From NCBI RefSeq assembly GCF_026262575.1, contig NZ_JAPKFL010000003.1, forward strand, positions 1-64,000: 64,000 nucleotides of DNA. The letters run 5' to 3'. Origin of the DNA: Streptomyces marinisediminis (GTDB lineage Bacteria > Actinomycetota > Actinomycetes > Streptomycetales > Streptomycetaceae). The position numbers and the translations under genes are program-made. This document shows positions 1-7,555 of this stretch, piece after piece. The number at the start of each line of letters is the position of its first letter. The first letter of the stretch is position 1. Under the pieces are notes generated by a model, which had not been told where the DNA came from, did not search any database, and worked only from the letters and a program-made list of their open reading frames with translations.

Positions 1-116
1 CACTTCTTGCAAATCCTCCGCTCCTTCTCCTTGGCTTCCTTCTCCATGCGCTGGGCCACAACGTACGTGGAATACGACCTCTGATGAACAAGCACCGGGA
101 GGTGCTGGTTCGTCAT
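1..116 (-). CDS. Possible 5' end of a truncated leftward gene
   Basis: The minus strand reads without a stop from an ATG at 116 to the window edge, giving about 38 residues that begin MTNQHLPVLV and continue into a Lys/Glu-rich stretch ending RRICKK. The charged helix followed by a Cys suggests the start of a small DNA- or metal-binding protein, but the rest lies outside the window. The ribosome-binding site is weak (GGAAG directly before the ATG). I do not recognise a family. A rightward frame over 84-353 is less convincing. Confidence 0.3.
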   Translation of the reverse strand, partial: MTNQHLPVLVHQRSYSTYVVAQRMEKEAKEKERRICKK

Positions 117-339
117 CTTCCGCTGGCACCGTCCCCCGAGTCTTGGTCGGAGCGCCAGACTCGCCACGTCGCTTCTCTCCGTCAGTCGAGTCACGCAATA
201 CGTGAAGCTGTAGGCACCGCGGTTCGGTCCCTGCCGGCAGGGAAGGCGCACGTTGGATCTGCCAGGTGCACGCGGGCGGACTGCGGTGTCATCGACTTGA
301 GAGGCTTTGGCAATGTTCGGCGCTGCCCCAAGCGTCGAT

Positions 340-1194
340 TCATAGACACGTAAGCAACGCTCTACCGTGAAACTCCCCCCACTTTTCGATAGCTGAAAAC
401 AATGAGGATTCTTTTACGTCTGAGCAACTGAAGGCGCCCCTGACTGCGCGAGCTATGGCGTCACTCGACGCCTTGGAACCACATTTGCGATGCAGGATTG
501 TGGCGAGAGCCGAGAGAAGGTCATGGCCCGAGCAATAACGCTCTATTTCTGACATGGCGACCCTCTCTTGCCGATAAAGGCGCACAACCTCTTCTTTGCA
601 TTCTAATTCTTTTCCGGATCTCCGCAAAGAAACATCGAGTAGCCGGTCAAAATCGATACCAGTTCCGCTGTCGTTGAGGGCGACGGAGATTGGAAAATCA
701 CGCAGATTTAGCTGAAGTCGATGCTTCTCTGACGTGAACCTCAGGGCGCCTACTGGAAAGGCTATATGAGTTACTAGTTCATGCAGAGTCGAATGTGGGC
801 AGTTAGCGATATGAGATCTAAGCTGCGATCTATTTGCGAAGCTACCTGCCACCCTGAGAACGTTCTGCTCCTGGAAGAAGACGGTGGCGTCAATGTCGTA
901 GTAATCCGTGTAGAAAACGCCCTCCTCTTCGTCCTTTGGATACAGCAGATCGACCCAATCGAGATCGATTACCGCGGCGAGCCGATTGAATCCCTCTTCA
1001 CGTGCCATGCGAATGGCGCCGAGAACTACCGTTTTCCCGCCGCCCGGCAGAGTGTCGCATAGCGTCATGTCGATATGCGGATCAATCACGCTGCAGTCCG
1101 TGTCGCCCTCTACCAGCAAATACAGCAGATCGTTGGTATCTGCGAGCATCATGACGTGCGACAAGACGTCGTCGGCCGTTAAAAGATCAAGCAT
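340..1194 (-). CDS. ariB: DUF4435 (TOPRIM-like) effector, PARIS AriB-like
   Basis: A 284-residue protein, probably the toxic nuclease half of an AAA ATPase/DUF4435 defence pair. The N-terminus has a TOPRIM-like acidic layout: a glutamate in LVEGDTD (E29) and an aspartate pair in VIDLDW (D77, D79), followed by YDIDAT (100-104) as in DUF4435 proteins. In PARIS, AriB is held inactive by the AriA ATPase and released by phage anti-restriction proteins, after which it cleaves host tRNA (family knowledge). Here it starts 24 nt after the ATPase stop, with a G-rich ribosome-binding site before the ATG at 1194, so the two are co-transcribed. Base composition is far lower in GC than the rest of the window, implying transfer. 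Codon 5 is a rare TTA, read by bldA tRNA in Streptomyces. Length fits known AriB proteins (about 300 aa). Confidence 0.72.
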   Translation of the reverse strand: MLDLLTADDVLSHVMMLADTNDLLYLLVEGDTDCSVIDPHIDMTLCDTLPGGGKTVVLGAIRMAREEGFNRLAAVIDLDWVDLLYPKDEEEGVFYTDYYDIDATVFFQEQNVLRVAGSFANRSQLRSHIANCPHSTLHELVTHIAFPVGALRFTSEKHRLQLNLRDFPISVALNDSGTGIDFDRLLDVSLRRSGKELECKEEVVRLYRQERVAMSEIERYCSGHDLLSALATILHRKCGSKASSDAIARAVRGAFSCSDVKESSLFSAIEKWGEFHGRALLTCL

Positions 1195-1218
1195 TTTTGC
1201 CCCCCCCAGTCAGGATTT

Positions 1219-2568
1219 TCAGTTATCGACCCCGAGCGACACGGCGCGATTTCGCCACTTGTGGATAACTTGCGGCGAGTGGGTTGCAACAATAAATCTC
1301 AGTGAGGCCGTGTTTGCAATGTTTGCGATGTCATTGAGGAATTCTTGTTGCCAAGCGACATGGAGTGAAATCTCGGGCTCATCAATTAGTACCAGGCTAT
1401 TCTCCGCGACGTTGAACAAAAGATCGTAGGCTAGCACGAGCTCGTGCTGCTCCCCCGAGGAAAGGCTTTCGGCTGGGATCTCTTGTCCCAAATCCGTGAC
1501 GAAGCTGAAGCCGCCTCTGTTCAAGCGAAGTTGTTTGAATTGGAAGCGCGAATTGACGATATCTCGAAAAAGCTGTACGCGCCTAAGCAGATCTTCGAAT
1601 GTAGCAAGTTTTCTTTCGGAGTCATCTAGGTAAGTCCACAAGACAAGTCGCTGGGATGAGTCCAACTTCTTGTCTGGTAGCGGAAGATCCGACGAACCCT
1701 GGAGGAGTGAAACTTCCGCAAGCCGATCCCTGAGTTCACTCTGCTCGTTGTAGCGAGCTCGAATAGCTTCTTCAGTGGCAGCGGCAGGTGGGTAGCCCGC
1801 GGAAAGGAGGCGTCGAGGGAACGTCCTGTCAAGCTCTTGGGAGGTTCGAGAGTTCTGGGCGAGGGCCTCGTGCATTCTGCGCGAAAAGTCCTCAGAGAAT
1901 TCACGAACTGTAATTCGATCTGTGGGTTCGCCACGCGACTGATCCCGGGATGGATTTACGCGGGTGAGAAGCCGCTGCGTCTCAATCAGATGAACGTCTG
2001 CGCTCTGTAGAAATTCTCTGATTTTTTCAGGCACCTGTGGGAACGGGGCCAACTCGGAGGGAATCAGGTATGCATATTTCTCAATCACCTCAGCCCGATT
2101 CAAATTTTGCCCTGTTTCAGGATCAAGCCACTTGCCGCCACCCCTATAGTGGGCGGGTGTATACCTATCAATGAGACGCATCCATCGACTCATGGGAACG
2201 TCTCGTAGATCGTTTTGATCTTTAGTGTTAACCCAATCGATACTGTCGCCACCGGTTTCTTCGAACAGTAAGCGAAGTGTGTAGTCGTACTCGCTTTGCT
2301 CTTCATTTGCCGGGGCTGCGAGATTTTCGACAGTGAGGCGCGTTCCGCCGTCAAAGGTGAAGAGTACTTGATTGAAAGGAGTGCGTGAAACTCGCCCAAG
2401 CTTGAGCTGGAAAGTGTTACTGATTAGTTCTAGAAACCTAGTCTTCCCGATGCCATTCGGGCCATAAATGATTACGAACTCTTGTTCTGGGGGGAACTTG
2501 ATGGTGTGATTGAACCGCCCAAGAAGTCCTTGGACTGAGACCTCGATCAACTTTGGCGCAGTGGGCAC
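1219..2568 (-). CDS. ariA: AAA/ABC-type ATPase, PARIS AriA-like
   Basis: A 449-residue SMC/ABC-like ATPase. Visible motifs are Walker A GPNGIGKT (36-43), signature LSSGEQ (369-374), Walker B SLVLIDEPE (391-399) and an H-loop ATHSPQV near 428-434. Between Walker A and the signature is a long helical insert, as in AAA15/OLD-like ATPases. The gene precedes a DUF4435 gene, and this pairing is the definition of the PARIS defence system, where AriA forms the ATPase scaffold that senses phage proteins and sequesters AriB. Start: GTG at 2568, with a GAGGGGG ribosome-binding site about 5 nt upstream. About half the bases are GC, against roughly 70% or more nearby, so it is horizontally acquired. Alternatives are other OLD-like ATPase defence pairs, but the DUF4435 partner favours PARIS. 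Confidence 0.75.
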   Translation of the reverse strand: MPTAPKLIEVSVQGLLGRFNHTIKFPPEQEFVIIYGPNGIGKTRFLELISNTFQLKLGRVSRTPFNQVLFTFDGGTRLTVENLAAPANEEQSEYDYTLRLLFEETGGDSIDWVNTKDQNDLRDVPMSRWMRLIDRYTPAHYRGGGKWLDPETGQNLNRAEVIEKYAYLIPSELAPFPQVPEKIREFLQSADVHLIETQRLLTRVNPSRDQSRGEPTDRITVREFSEDFSRRMHEALAQNSRTSQELDRTFPRRLLSAGYPPAAATEEAIRARYNEQSELRDRLAEVSLLQGSSDLPLPDKKLDSSQRLVLWTYLDDSERKLATFEDLLRRVQLFRDIVNSRFQFKQLRLNRGGFSFVTDLGQEIPAESLSSGEQHELVLAYDLLFNVAENSLVLIDEPEISLHVAWQQEFLNDIANIANTASLRFIVATHSPQVIHKWRNRAVSLGVDN

Positions 2569-3060
2569 TGGTCCCCCTCGATGGGCGTATGAGATCCAAA
2601 ATATTGTCGCCAGGAAGGCTGTGCGTGTCTACCTACTCGCGAAGTGCCGCTTGTGCGCGCGGGAACCAGAACCGTCCGTGATCGATCCGCTGAAGCGGTT
2701 TCGCTACGAGGTCGGCGGAGCGGGTTTGGCCGGTGGCCTGCCCGGTCTGGGGTCGGGCATGATCAGGGGGCCGTACGCTGGTTGGCAACTCGGGCAGGCT
2801 TTGGGCCTGACCGCAATGTGCACGAGTGGCCCCCTGGTCTTGCTCGACGCGGGACCCGGACCGGGGAGGTGACTAAAGCCGTGGAGCCGACCGCCCCAGC
2901 CACGACGTACGTCTTCTCTGGCATCAGGCGGCTGACTGCTGTGCGCGGCACGGGCGCTGGCCGGGCTGGAGCGGGGCGGAGACAGGAGCGCAGGCCCGGC
3001 CGGGGGCCGGGCCGCGCGCGGTGAGCGGAGCGAGCCGCCTTGAAGACGTAGAGAAAGTTG
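2569..3060. other. Gene-free stretch between the defence pair and the AICE operon
   Basis: No convincing gene. Open frames on the plus strand (for example 2510-2872) overlap the ATPase start and have no recognisable protein character. Composition changes from AT-rich to GC-rich near 2690, so a junction between two acquired segments may lie here. The right part contains the hairpin at 2993-3013. Confidence 0.5.
2993..3013 (-). terminator. Hairpin terminator of the three-gene AICE operon
   Basis: Perfect 9-bp inverted repeat (GGCCCGGCC / GGCCGGGCC) with a 3-nt loop, about 47 nt past the stop of the leftward gene ending at 3061. There is no U-run, which is usual for Streptomyces terminators. 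Confidence 0.5.
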
Positions 3061-3459
3061 TTACTCGGCCTTCGTGTTGAGGTCGGTGTGGGTGAGGAGT
3101 TCGGCGCAGGGTGGTAGGGCGCTGGTGGTCCGGTGGGCGAGGGTGAGGAAGGTGACCGGGCGGGCTGTCCAGGTGATCCGCGTGGCGCCTTGGGTGATGG
3201 TGAGGGTGTGGGGCTCGCCGAAGTTGAGGTCACGTTGGGCGTCGGTGTGTTCGGCTTCGAGCCAGTGCCATGCCTCGGTACGCGCACTGCTGTGGAGGGC
3301 CAGCGCGATGGCTCGCAAGGCCACGCGGATCCAGCGGGTGGCCTGACCGGGTGTCGTGGCGTCGAAGGTGGCCACGGTGCGGGGTTCGCCGCTTGCCGGA
3401 TCACGGGTAAGACATTCGCACCAGATGCCGGGGGTCGTGAGCGCTCCGGGGCGGGTCAT
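3061..3459 (-). CDS. Small hypothetical protein, third gene of the RsbW-like operon
   Basis: A 132-residue cytoplasmic protein with no family I can name. The ATG at 3459 overlaps the upstream stop in an ATGA, so translation is coupled and a longer upstream start is unlikely. The first part contains a WCECLTRD segment; the middle has a helix rich in Arg/Ala and a Trp-containing HWLEAEH stretch. The HWLEAEHTDAQ / HWLTDEAEHEHA similarity with the preceding 97-residue protein suggests the two are distant relatives or share a fold. It is the last gene before a hairpin. Genes like these commonly sit beside RsbW-like ATPases in actinomycete mobile elements; the role is unknown. Confidence 0.7.
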   Translation of the reverse strand: MTRPGALTTPGIWCECLTRDPASGEPRTVATFDATTPGQATRWIRVALRAIALALHSSARTEAWHWLEAEHTDAQRDLNFGEPHTLTITQGATRITWTARPVTFLTLAHRTTSALPPCAELLTHTDLNTKAE

Positions 3460-3749
3460 CGGGTGGCCTCCGCGTAGAGGACGTAGCGGGCTTCGTCGTC
3501 GTAGGCAGTGAGGGTGTACGGGTGCCCGTGTACGAGGAGGTGGAGGGCGTGTTCGTGTTCGGCTTCGTCGGTGAGCCAGTGACGTAAGGGCTGTGCGTAC
3601 GGGGGGTCGAGTTGGGTTGCGATGTGGTGGGTTCGGGTGCGGAGCCATCGCAGGGCCAGGCGGGGGTTTCGGGTGAGGTCTGCGGCCAGTAGAAATCGGC
3701 GTTGCCCGGTGTGCGCGGTGGCGTGGCAGTGGATGGGGCAGGTCAGCAT
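3456..3749 (-). CDS. Small hypothetical protein, second gene of the RsbW-like operon
   Basis: A 97-residue protein that starts with an ATG at 3749 lying inside the last codons of the upstream ATPase gene (ATGCTGA overlap) and ends in an ATGA overlap with the next gene, so all three are translationally coupled. It has Cys5 and several His near the N-terminus, and a C-terminal half (HGHPYTLTAYDDEARYVLY) that looks like a small beta-rich domain. No signal peptide or membrane segment. Function unknown; it resembles the 132-residue protein downstream in its central HWL-x-EAEH region. Confidence 0.7.
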   Translation of the reverse strand: MLTCPIHCHATAHTGQRRFLLAADLTRNPRLALRWLRTRTHHIATQLDPPYAQPLRHWLTDEAEHEHALHLLVHGHPYTLTAYDDEARYVLYAEATR

Positions 3750-4171
3750 GAGCGGGCCAGGGCATGGGGTCGGTGGGCTGCCTCGGTGGGCAGGTGAGCG
3801 GTGACGGTGTGGCCCTGGGGTGTGGGCGTCACGGTGAGCTGCGCTGCGAGGGTGGCGACGATGCTGAGGCCGCGGCCGTGGATGGAATGGTCGTCGGCCT
3901 GGTGGATACGTGGGCTGGTGTTGCTCCTCCCCGTGTCGGTGACGGCGATCGTGACGCCCTCGGTGGCGACCGTGATCGTGATGCGCAAGGTCCGGCTGGT
4001 GGTGTGGGTGATGGCGTTGGCGCCCAGCTCGGTGACGATGAGGGCGGCGTCGTCGGCGCAGGGGGTGTCGTGGAGGAGGTCACGGGTCCAGCGGCGGGCG
4101 CGGCTGACCTCTTCGGGGAGTCCTGGCAGGAGGAGTTCCCAGACGCGGCATGTGCTCGTATACTCGTGCAT
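3743..4171 (-). CDS. RsbW-like HATPase (anti-sigma/regulatory kinase family)
   Basis: A 142-residue GHKL-fold ATPase of the Streptomyces RsbW/SpoIIAB-like class. The N-box is TELGANAITH, the G1 box TDTGRS and the G2 box GRGLSIV. Family members are serine kinases or ATP-binding switches for sigma or anti-sigma partners, but most Streptomyces single-domain copies have no proven target. The ATG at 4171 follows AGGAGA by 7 nt. The start codon itself lies in an operator-like inverted repeat (4163-4176), so expression is probably repressed by the element's GntR regulator. It leads a three-gene coupled operon with two small unknown proteins, which are candidates for partners or targets. Confidence 0.8.
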   Translation of the reverse strand: MHEYTSTCRVWELLLPGLPEEVSRARRWTRDLLHDTPCADDAALIVTELGANAITHTTSRTLRITITVATEGVTIAVTDTGRSNTSPRIHQADDHSIHGRGLSIVATLAAQLTVTPTPQGHTVTAHLPTEAAHRPHALARSC

Positions 4172-4176
4172 ACAAG
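4155..4176. promoter_or_regulatory. Operator-like repeat over the RsbW-like gene start
   Basis: CTCGTGCATACAAG (4163-4176) has half-sites CTYGT and ACRAG separated by 4 nt and covers the ATG of the ATPase gene. An adjacent CTCGTATA (4155-4162) repeats the left half. It matches the sites at 4715, 5608 and 5682. A half-site also lies at 4221-4225 in the Nudix stop region. Confidence 0.5.
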
Positions 4177-4216
4177 TTCTCCTGTGCTGGTGGCCGCTGT
4201 GGACCGTGGGTGTGTG

Positions 4217-4651
4217 CTAGACGAGTTTGACCCCGTCGTGAGCGCGGATGGCGGGCGGCGACGTGGCGTCCAGTGCGTCAAGGACGCGGATCGCGTACGC
4301 CTCGTCGGCCAGCTCGGAGACCTCTTCGCGCGTGGCCCAGCGCAGGGCCTTGGTCTCGTCGCCGGTGGTGGGCTGACCGTCGATGGCCTCGCAACGGAAG
4401 ACCAGGGAGACGATCAGGCCCTTCATGTTCTTGTAGACGCCGGTCAGGGCCGCCGGAGTGGCGATCTTGATGCCGGTCTCTTCGAGGACCTCGCGCTGGA
4501 GGGCGTCGGGTAGGGTTTCGCCGGCCTCGACGACGCCGCCGGGCGGTTCCCAGTGGCCGTTGTCGCGTCGCTTGATGAGCAGGGCGCGACCGTGGTCGTC
4601 CACGATCACCCCGGCGACGCTCACGGAGTGGGGGCGCTCGGCAGTGCTCAC
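4217..4651 (-). CDS. Nudix hydrolase, Pif-like transfer-immunity candidate
   Basis: A 144-residue protein with a complete Nudix box: G-x5-E-x7-REVLEETGI, starting at GVVEAGE near residue 39. Nudix enzymes hydrolyse nucleoside diphosphates linked to another group. In the AICE pSAM2 a Nudix-motif protein, Pif, prevents redundant transfer between element-bearing cells. The location between the KorSA-like regulator and other element genes makes a Pif-like role plausible (inference). Start: GTG at 4651 gives a normal N-terminus (VSTAERPHSV); an open frame continues upstream to 5596 but runs opposite to the GntR gene and is a shadow. It is divergent from the GntR gene across 90 bp. Confidence 0.75.
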   Translation of the reverse strand: MSTAERPHSVSVAGVIVDDHGRALLIKRRDNGHWEPPGGVVEAGETLPDALQREVLEETGIKIATPAALTGVYKNMKGLIVSLVFRCEAIDGQPTTGDETKALRWATREEVSELADEAYAIRVLDALDATSPPAIRAHDGVKLV

Positions 4652-4714
4652 GTTCGGCGGCTCTCGTTCCGTCGGCTGGCTAGGCTCTCTCACCGTAGCA
4701 ACAGCACTCAGCCT

Positions 4715-4728
4715 CTCGTCTAGATATC
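4715..4728. promoter_or_regulatory. Operator-like repeat before the GntR gene
   Basis: CTCGTCTAGATATC matches the CTYGT-N4-ACRAG consensus in its left half and TAG core, less well in its right half. It sits immediately before the GntR ribosome-binding site (AAAGGAG), as expected for autoregulation, and could also affect the divergent Nudix gene. Confidence 0.45.
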
Positions 4729-4741
4729 CAAAGGAGTACAC

Positions 4742-5530
4742 ATGGCCGCTCTTCCTTCCGGCCTGCTCGGCTCGCTGGACCCGACCAGTGATCGCGCCGT
4801 GTTCCGACAGATCGCTGATCAACTGCGGGAGGCCATCGACAGGGGCCGCTTCGCGGAAGGGGCCAAGCTGCCCTCGGAAGCCGAGCTCGTGGACCACTTC
4901 GGGGTATCCCGGATGACCGTCCGCAACGCGCTGTCGATGCTCCAGAGCGAGGGGCTGGTCTCCTCGGAGCACGGCAAGGGTGTCTTCGTCCGACCGCGTC
5001 CGCCGGTCCGTCGGCTGGCCTCCGACCGGTTCGCCCGGCGGCATCGGGAACAGGGCAAGTCGGCTTTCACCGTGGAGGCCGAAGCGGCGGGGAGCCGGCC
5101 CGAGGTGGACAACCTGGAGGTCAAGGAGGAACGGCCGTCGGCTGACGTCTCCGCCCGGCTTGGTGCGCCCCGGCGGGTGCTCACCCGGCGTCGGCGGTAC
5201 CTGCTCGACGGGCGGCCCGTGGAGTTCGCCACGTCGTACCTGCCGCTGGACCTGGCCCGCGATACGCCGATCGCCCAGCCGAACCCCGGCCCCGGCGGCA
5301 TCTATGCCCGGCTGGAGGAGCTGGGGCACAAGCTCGACCGCTTCGAGGAGGAGATCCGCGCCCGGATGCCCTCCCCACAGGAGATCAAGACGCTGCGTCT
5401 GGCCGCCGGTGTGCCGGTCATCCACCTCGTGCGGACGGCCTACGACACCAAGGGGCGAGCCGTGGAGGTGTGCGACACGGTGATGGCCGCAGACGCCTAC
5501 GTCCTGTCCTACCAACTGCCTGCCACGTAG
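4742..5530 (+). CDS. GntR/HutC-family regulator with UTRA domain (KorSA-like)
   Basis: A 262-residue repressor: winged helix at about 20-88 (KLPSEAELVDHFGVSRMTVRNAL is the helix-turn-helix region, seen here over about 43-65) and a UTRA ligand-binding domain at about 95-255. AICEs such as pSAM2 use a GntR-type protein (KorSA) to keep transfer and replication genes silent. Start: ATG at 4742 with AAAGGAG 8 nt upstream. Copies of CTYGT-N4-ACRAG precede this gene, the RsbW-like operon and the transfer genes, and are its probable operators. The effector is unknown. Confidence 0.85.
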   Translation: MAALPSGLLGSLDPTSDRAVFRQIADQLREAIDRGRFAEGAKLPSEAELVDHFGVSRMTVRNALSMLQSEGLVSSEHGKGVFVRPRPPVRRLASDRFARRHREQGKSAFTVEAEAAGSRPEVDNLEVKEERPSADVSARLGAPRRVLTRRRRYLLDGRPVEFATSYLPLDLARDTPIAQPNPGPGGIYARLEELGHKLDRFEEEIRARMPSPQEIKTLRLAAGVPVIHLVRTAYDTKGRAVEVCDTVMAADAYVLSYQLPAT

Positions 5531-5607
5531 GGAGCGGGTGTCGCTAGGGAGTTGACGATGCCTCGGGAGGTTCGCCGCCGCCGAACTCGTACACACCGAG
5601 AGGCATA

Positions 5608-5621
5608 CTCGTATAGACGAG
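5608..5621. promoter_or_regulatory. Perfect operator-like inverted repeat upstream of transfer genes
   Basis: CTCGTATAGACGAG is the best copy: 5-bp arms CTCGT/ACGAG around a 4-nt core, extended to ACTCGT...ACGAGT by one flanking base on each side. A degenerate neighbour starts at 5586. It lies 117 nt before the start at 5738. Confidence 0.55.
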
Positions 5622-5681
5622 TGGGCAAGCCTTGTGCCACAGTGGTTCGCGTTCCCGGCTGAACCTCTCGGCCTGGCGCAT

Positions 5682-5695
5682 CTTGTCTAGACGAC
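5682..5695. promoter_or_regulatory. Second operator-like repeat upstream of transfer genes
   Basis: CTTGTCTAGACGAC shares the CTYGT-NTAG-ACGA pattern. With the site at 5608 (74 bp spacing) it forms a pair that could allow cooperative or looping repression of the downstream transfer genes. Confidence 0.5.
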
Positions 5696-5737
5696 TAGGC
5701 GTTAATGGCTGAGGCTGACACGAAGGAGACACATCCC

Positions 5738-6094
5738 GTGCGTTCCATCCGAGTTGAGACCTCCACCGCGACGATCCTTCTGACCGAAGCTCCCCAGCCG
5801 AAGGTGCGGGACCGCCAGACGGGAGAGATCGCGAAGGACGCCGTGAGCGGTGAGGCGCTGATGAAGGTCGGCGTGGTCTACATCGACGAAGGGGAGTCCT
5901 CGCTCATCCATGTCACCGTTCCCGAGAGCGGTGTCGTGGAGGGGCTGGTCCTCGGCTCGCCGGTCGCGCTGCCTGGCCTGGTCGCCCGGCCGTGGGAGTC
6001 GGTGTTCAACGGCCAGCAGCGGCACGGCATCGCCTACCGGGCCGCCGCCGTCACCGCTGGCGCCGTCCCCGCTGCGGCCGGTGCGGGGGTCTGA
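5738..6094 (+). CDS. Small conserved AICE protein of unknown function
   Basis: A 118-residue protein, probably beta-rich and cytoplasmic, with no signal peptide or membrane segment. The start is GTG at 5738 because AAGGAGA lies 8 nt upstream; an ATG at 5705 is in frame but lacks such a site. It sits between the operator pair and the FtsK-like translocase gene, whose start follows the stop by 1 nt, so they are one operon. Small proteins of this type regularly precede the translocase gene in Streptomyces AICEs, which suggests a role in transfer or its control, but no motif shows this. Confidence 0.7.
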   Translation: MRSIRVETSTATILLTEAPQPKVRDRQTGEIAKDAVSGEALMKVGVVYIDEGESSLIHVTVPESGVVEGLVLGSPVALPGLVARPWESVFNGQQRHGIAYRAAAVTAGAVPAAAGAGV

Positions 6095-6095
6095 G

Positions 6096-7472
6096 GTGTC
6101 CGAGCTGCTGCACCTCCTGGAGCTGGGTGGCCCCCTCGTCGCGCTCGGCGGCGGGGCCGCCTGGGCCCGAGTCCGTCACCCGGCTCTCTACTGGAACACC
6201 GTCGGCCTGCCGCTGTCGGTCGGGCGGCTGCTGGCCTCGTACGGGTCGGTGATGGAGTCCTGTGGGCTGACGGTGGCCCCGACCCGGCTGCGGGCTCTCG
6301 CCGTGCACGCCACGACTCGGCGTGAGGTGCGGCCGGTTCCGCCTCGGCGGGGCCTCATGCGGCCGACGTCCACCGGGCTGCGGCTCCGGCTGCGGCTGGC
6401 ACCGGGACAGGAGCCCGCCGACTTCGCCGCCTCGGCCGAACGGCTGCGTCACGCCTGGGGCGTACACGCCGTCCACGTGACGCCGGTCAAGCCGGGTGTG
6501 GTGGAACTGCGGCTCGTCGGCTTCGACGTCCTCACCCGGGTGCGGATGCCGAAGTCGGCACCGGCCGAGCTGCTGAAGGTGCCGGTCGCACTGCGGGAAG
6601 ATGCCACGCCGTTCGTTCGCGACTACCTGACCGTGCCGCATCAGCTCACCCTCGGGGCGACGCTGTCGGGTAAGTCCATGTACCTGCGGAACCTGGTGGC
6701 CGGGCTCGCCCGTCAGCCGGTCGCCCTCGCTGGGATCGACTGCAAGCGCGGGGTGGAGCTGGCGCCGTTCTCAGCACGTCTGTCCGCCCTGGCCACCGAG
6801 CCGGATGAAGCCGCTGACCTGCTGTCGGCCCTCGTCAATGAGATGGAAGACCGCTACGACGTGGTCAAGGCACGGCAGGGCATCGCGCCCGACACCCCGG
6901 ACGAAGAGATCACTTCCGACGTCTGGGGCCTACCCGAAGCCGACCGTCCGGTGCCCGTCGTGCTGTTCATCGACGAGGTGGCCGAACTGTTCCTCACCGC
7001 GACGAAGAAGGACGAGGAACGCCGGGACGCGATGGTCACCCAGCTCATCCGCCTTGCCCAGCTCGGCCGCGCGGCGGGCATCCACCTGGAAGTCTGCGGC
7101 CAGCGGTTCGGCGCCGAGCTGGGCAAGGGCGCGACCATGCTCCGGGCCCAGCTCACCGGCCGCGTCTGCCACCGCGTCAACGACGAAGCCTCCGCCAAGA
7201 TGGCCCTCGGCGATATCGCCCCCGACGCCGTCGGCGCGGCCTGCGCCATCGCCCCGGAAAGGCCCGGCCTCGCCGTGGCCGGTGACACCTCCGGCGGCTG
7301 GTCCCGCATCCGCACCCCGTACCTCTCCCTGGGTGACGCCGCCGCCGTCTGCCAGGAGACCGCCGAACTGGTCCCCGACGTCCCGGCCCTCGCTCCGTAC
7401 CGGCCCGCTACCGCTGTGCCCGGCTGTGGCCCGCCCATGCCGCTGACCAAGCCCCGGCCCGTCACCGGCTGA
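6096..7472 (+). CDS. FtsK/SpoIIIE-type conjugal DNA translocase (TraSA-like)
   Basis: A 458-residue single-polypeptide DNA pump. It has an N-terminal region with a possible short hydrophobic segment (about 8-20), a Walker A GATLSGKS, a Walker B VVLFIDEVAELF and the FtsK-type IHLEVCGQRF segment. Actinomycete AICEs move as double-stranded DNA through one FtsK-like hexamer (Tra), and length and motifs fit that class. Start: GTG at 6096, one nt after the upstream stop TGA; a longer frame from 5910 overlaps the preceding gene and is less likely. The gene looks intact although the downstream element genes are deleted. Confidence 0.85.
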   Translation: MSELLHLLELGGPLVALGGGAAWARVRHPALYWNTVGLPLSVGRLLASYGSVMESCGLTVAPTRLRALAVHATTRREVRPVPPRRGLMRPTSTGLRLRLRLAPGQEPADFAASAERLRHAWGVHAVHVTPVKPGVVELRLVGFDVLTRVRMPKSAPAELLKVPVALREDATPFVRDYLTVPHQLTLGATLSGKSMYLRNLVAGLARQPVALAGIDCKRGVELAPFSARLSALATEPDEAADLLSALVNEMEDRYDVVKARQGIAPDTPDEEITSDVWGLPEADRPVPVVLFIDEVAELFLTATKKDEERRDAMVTQLIRLAQLGRAAGIHLEVCGQRFGAELGKGATMLRAQLTGRVCHRVNDEASAKMALGDIAPDAVGAACAIAPERPGLAVAGDTSGGWSRIRTPYLSLGDAAAVCQETAELVPDVPALAPYRPATAVPGCGPPMPLTKPRPVTG

Positions 7473-7555
7473 TCTCCCGTTCCGCCCCGGCCGGCGCGGC
7501 CTCCTCGCACCACGTCCCTACCCCGCCATGCCCGAAACCGAAAGGAGGTCCCGCG

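Noticed and set aside
84-353. 89-codon rightward open frame at the left edge
   Set aside because: No family resemblance, no ribosome-binding site, overlaps a more gene-like leftward frame.
4652-5596. N-terminal extension of the Nudix protein
   Set aside because: The frame is antisense to the GntR gene and lacks protein character; the GTG at 4651 gives a normal-length Nudix protein.
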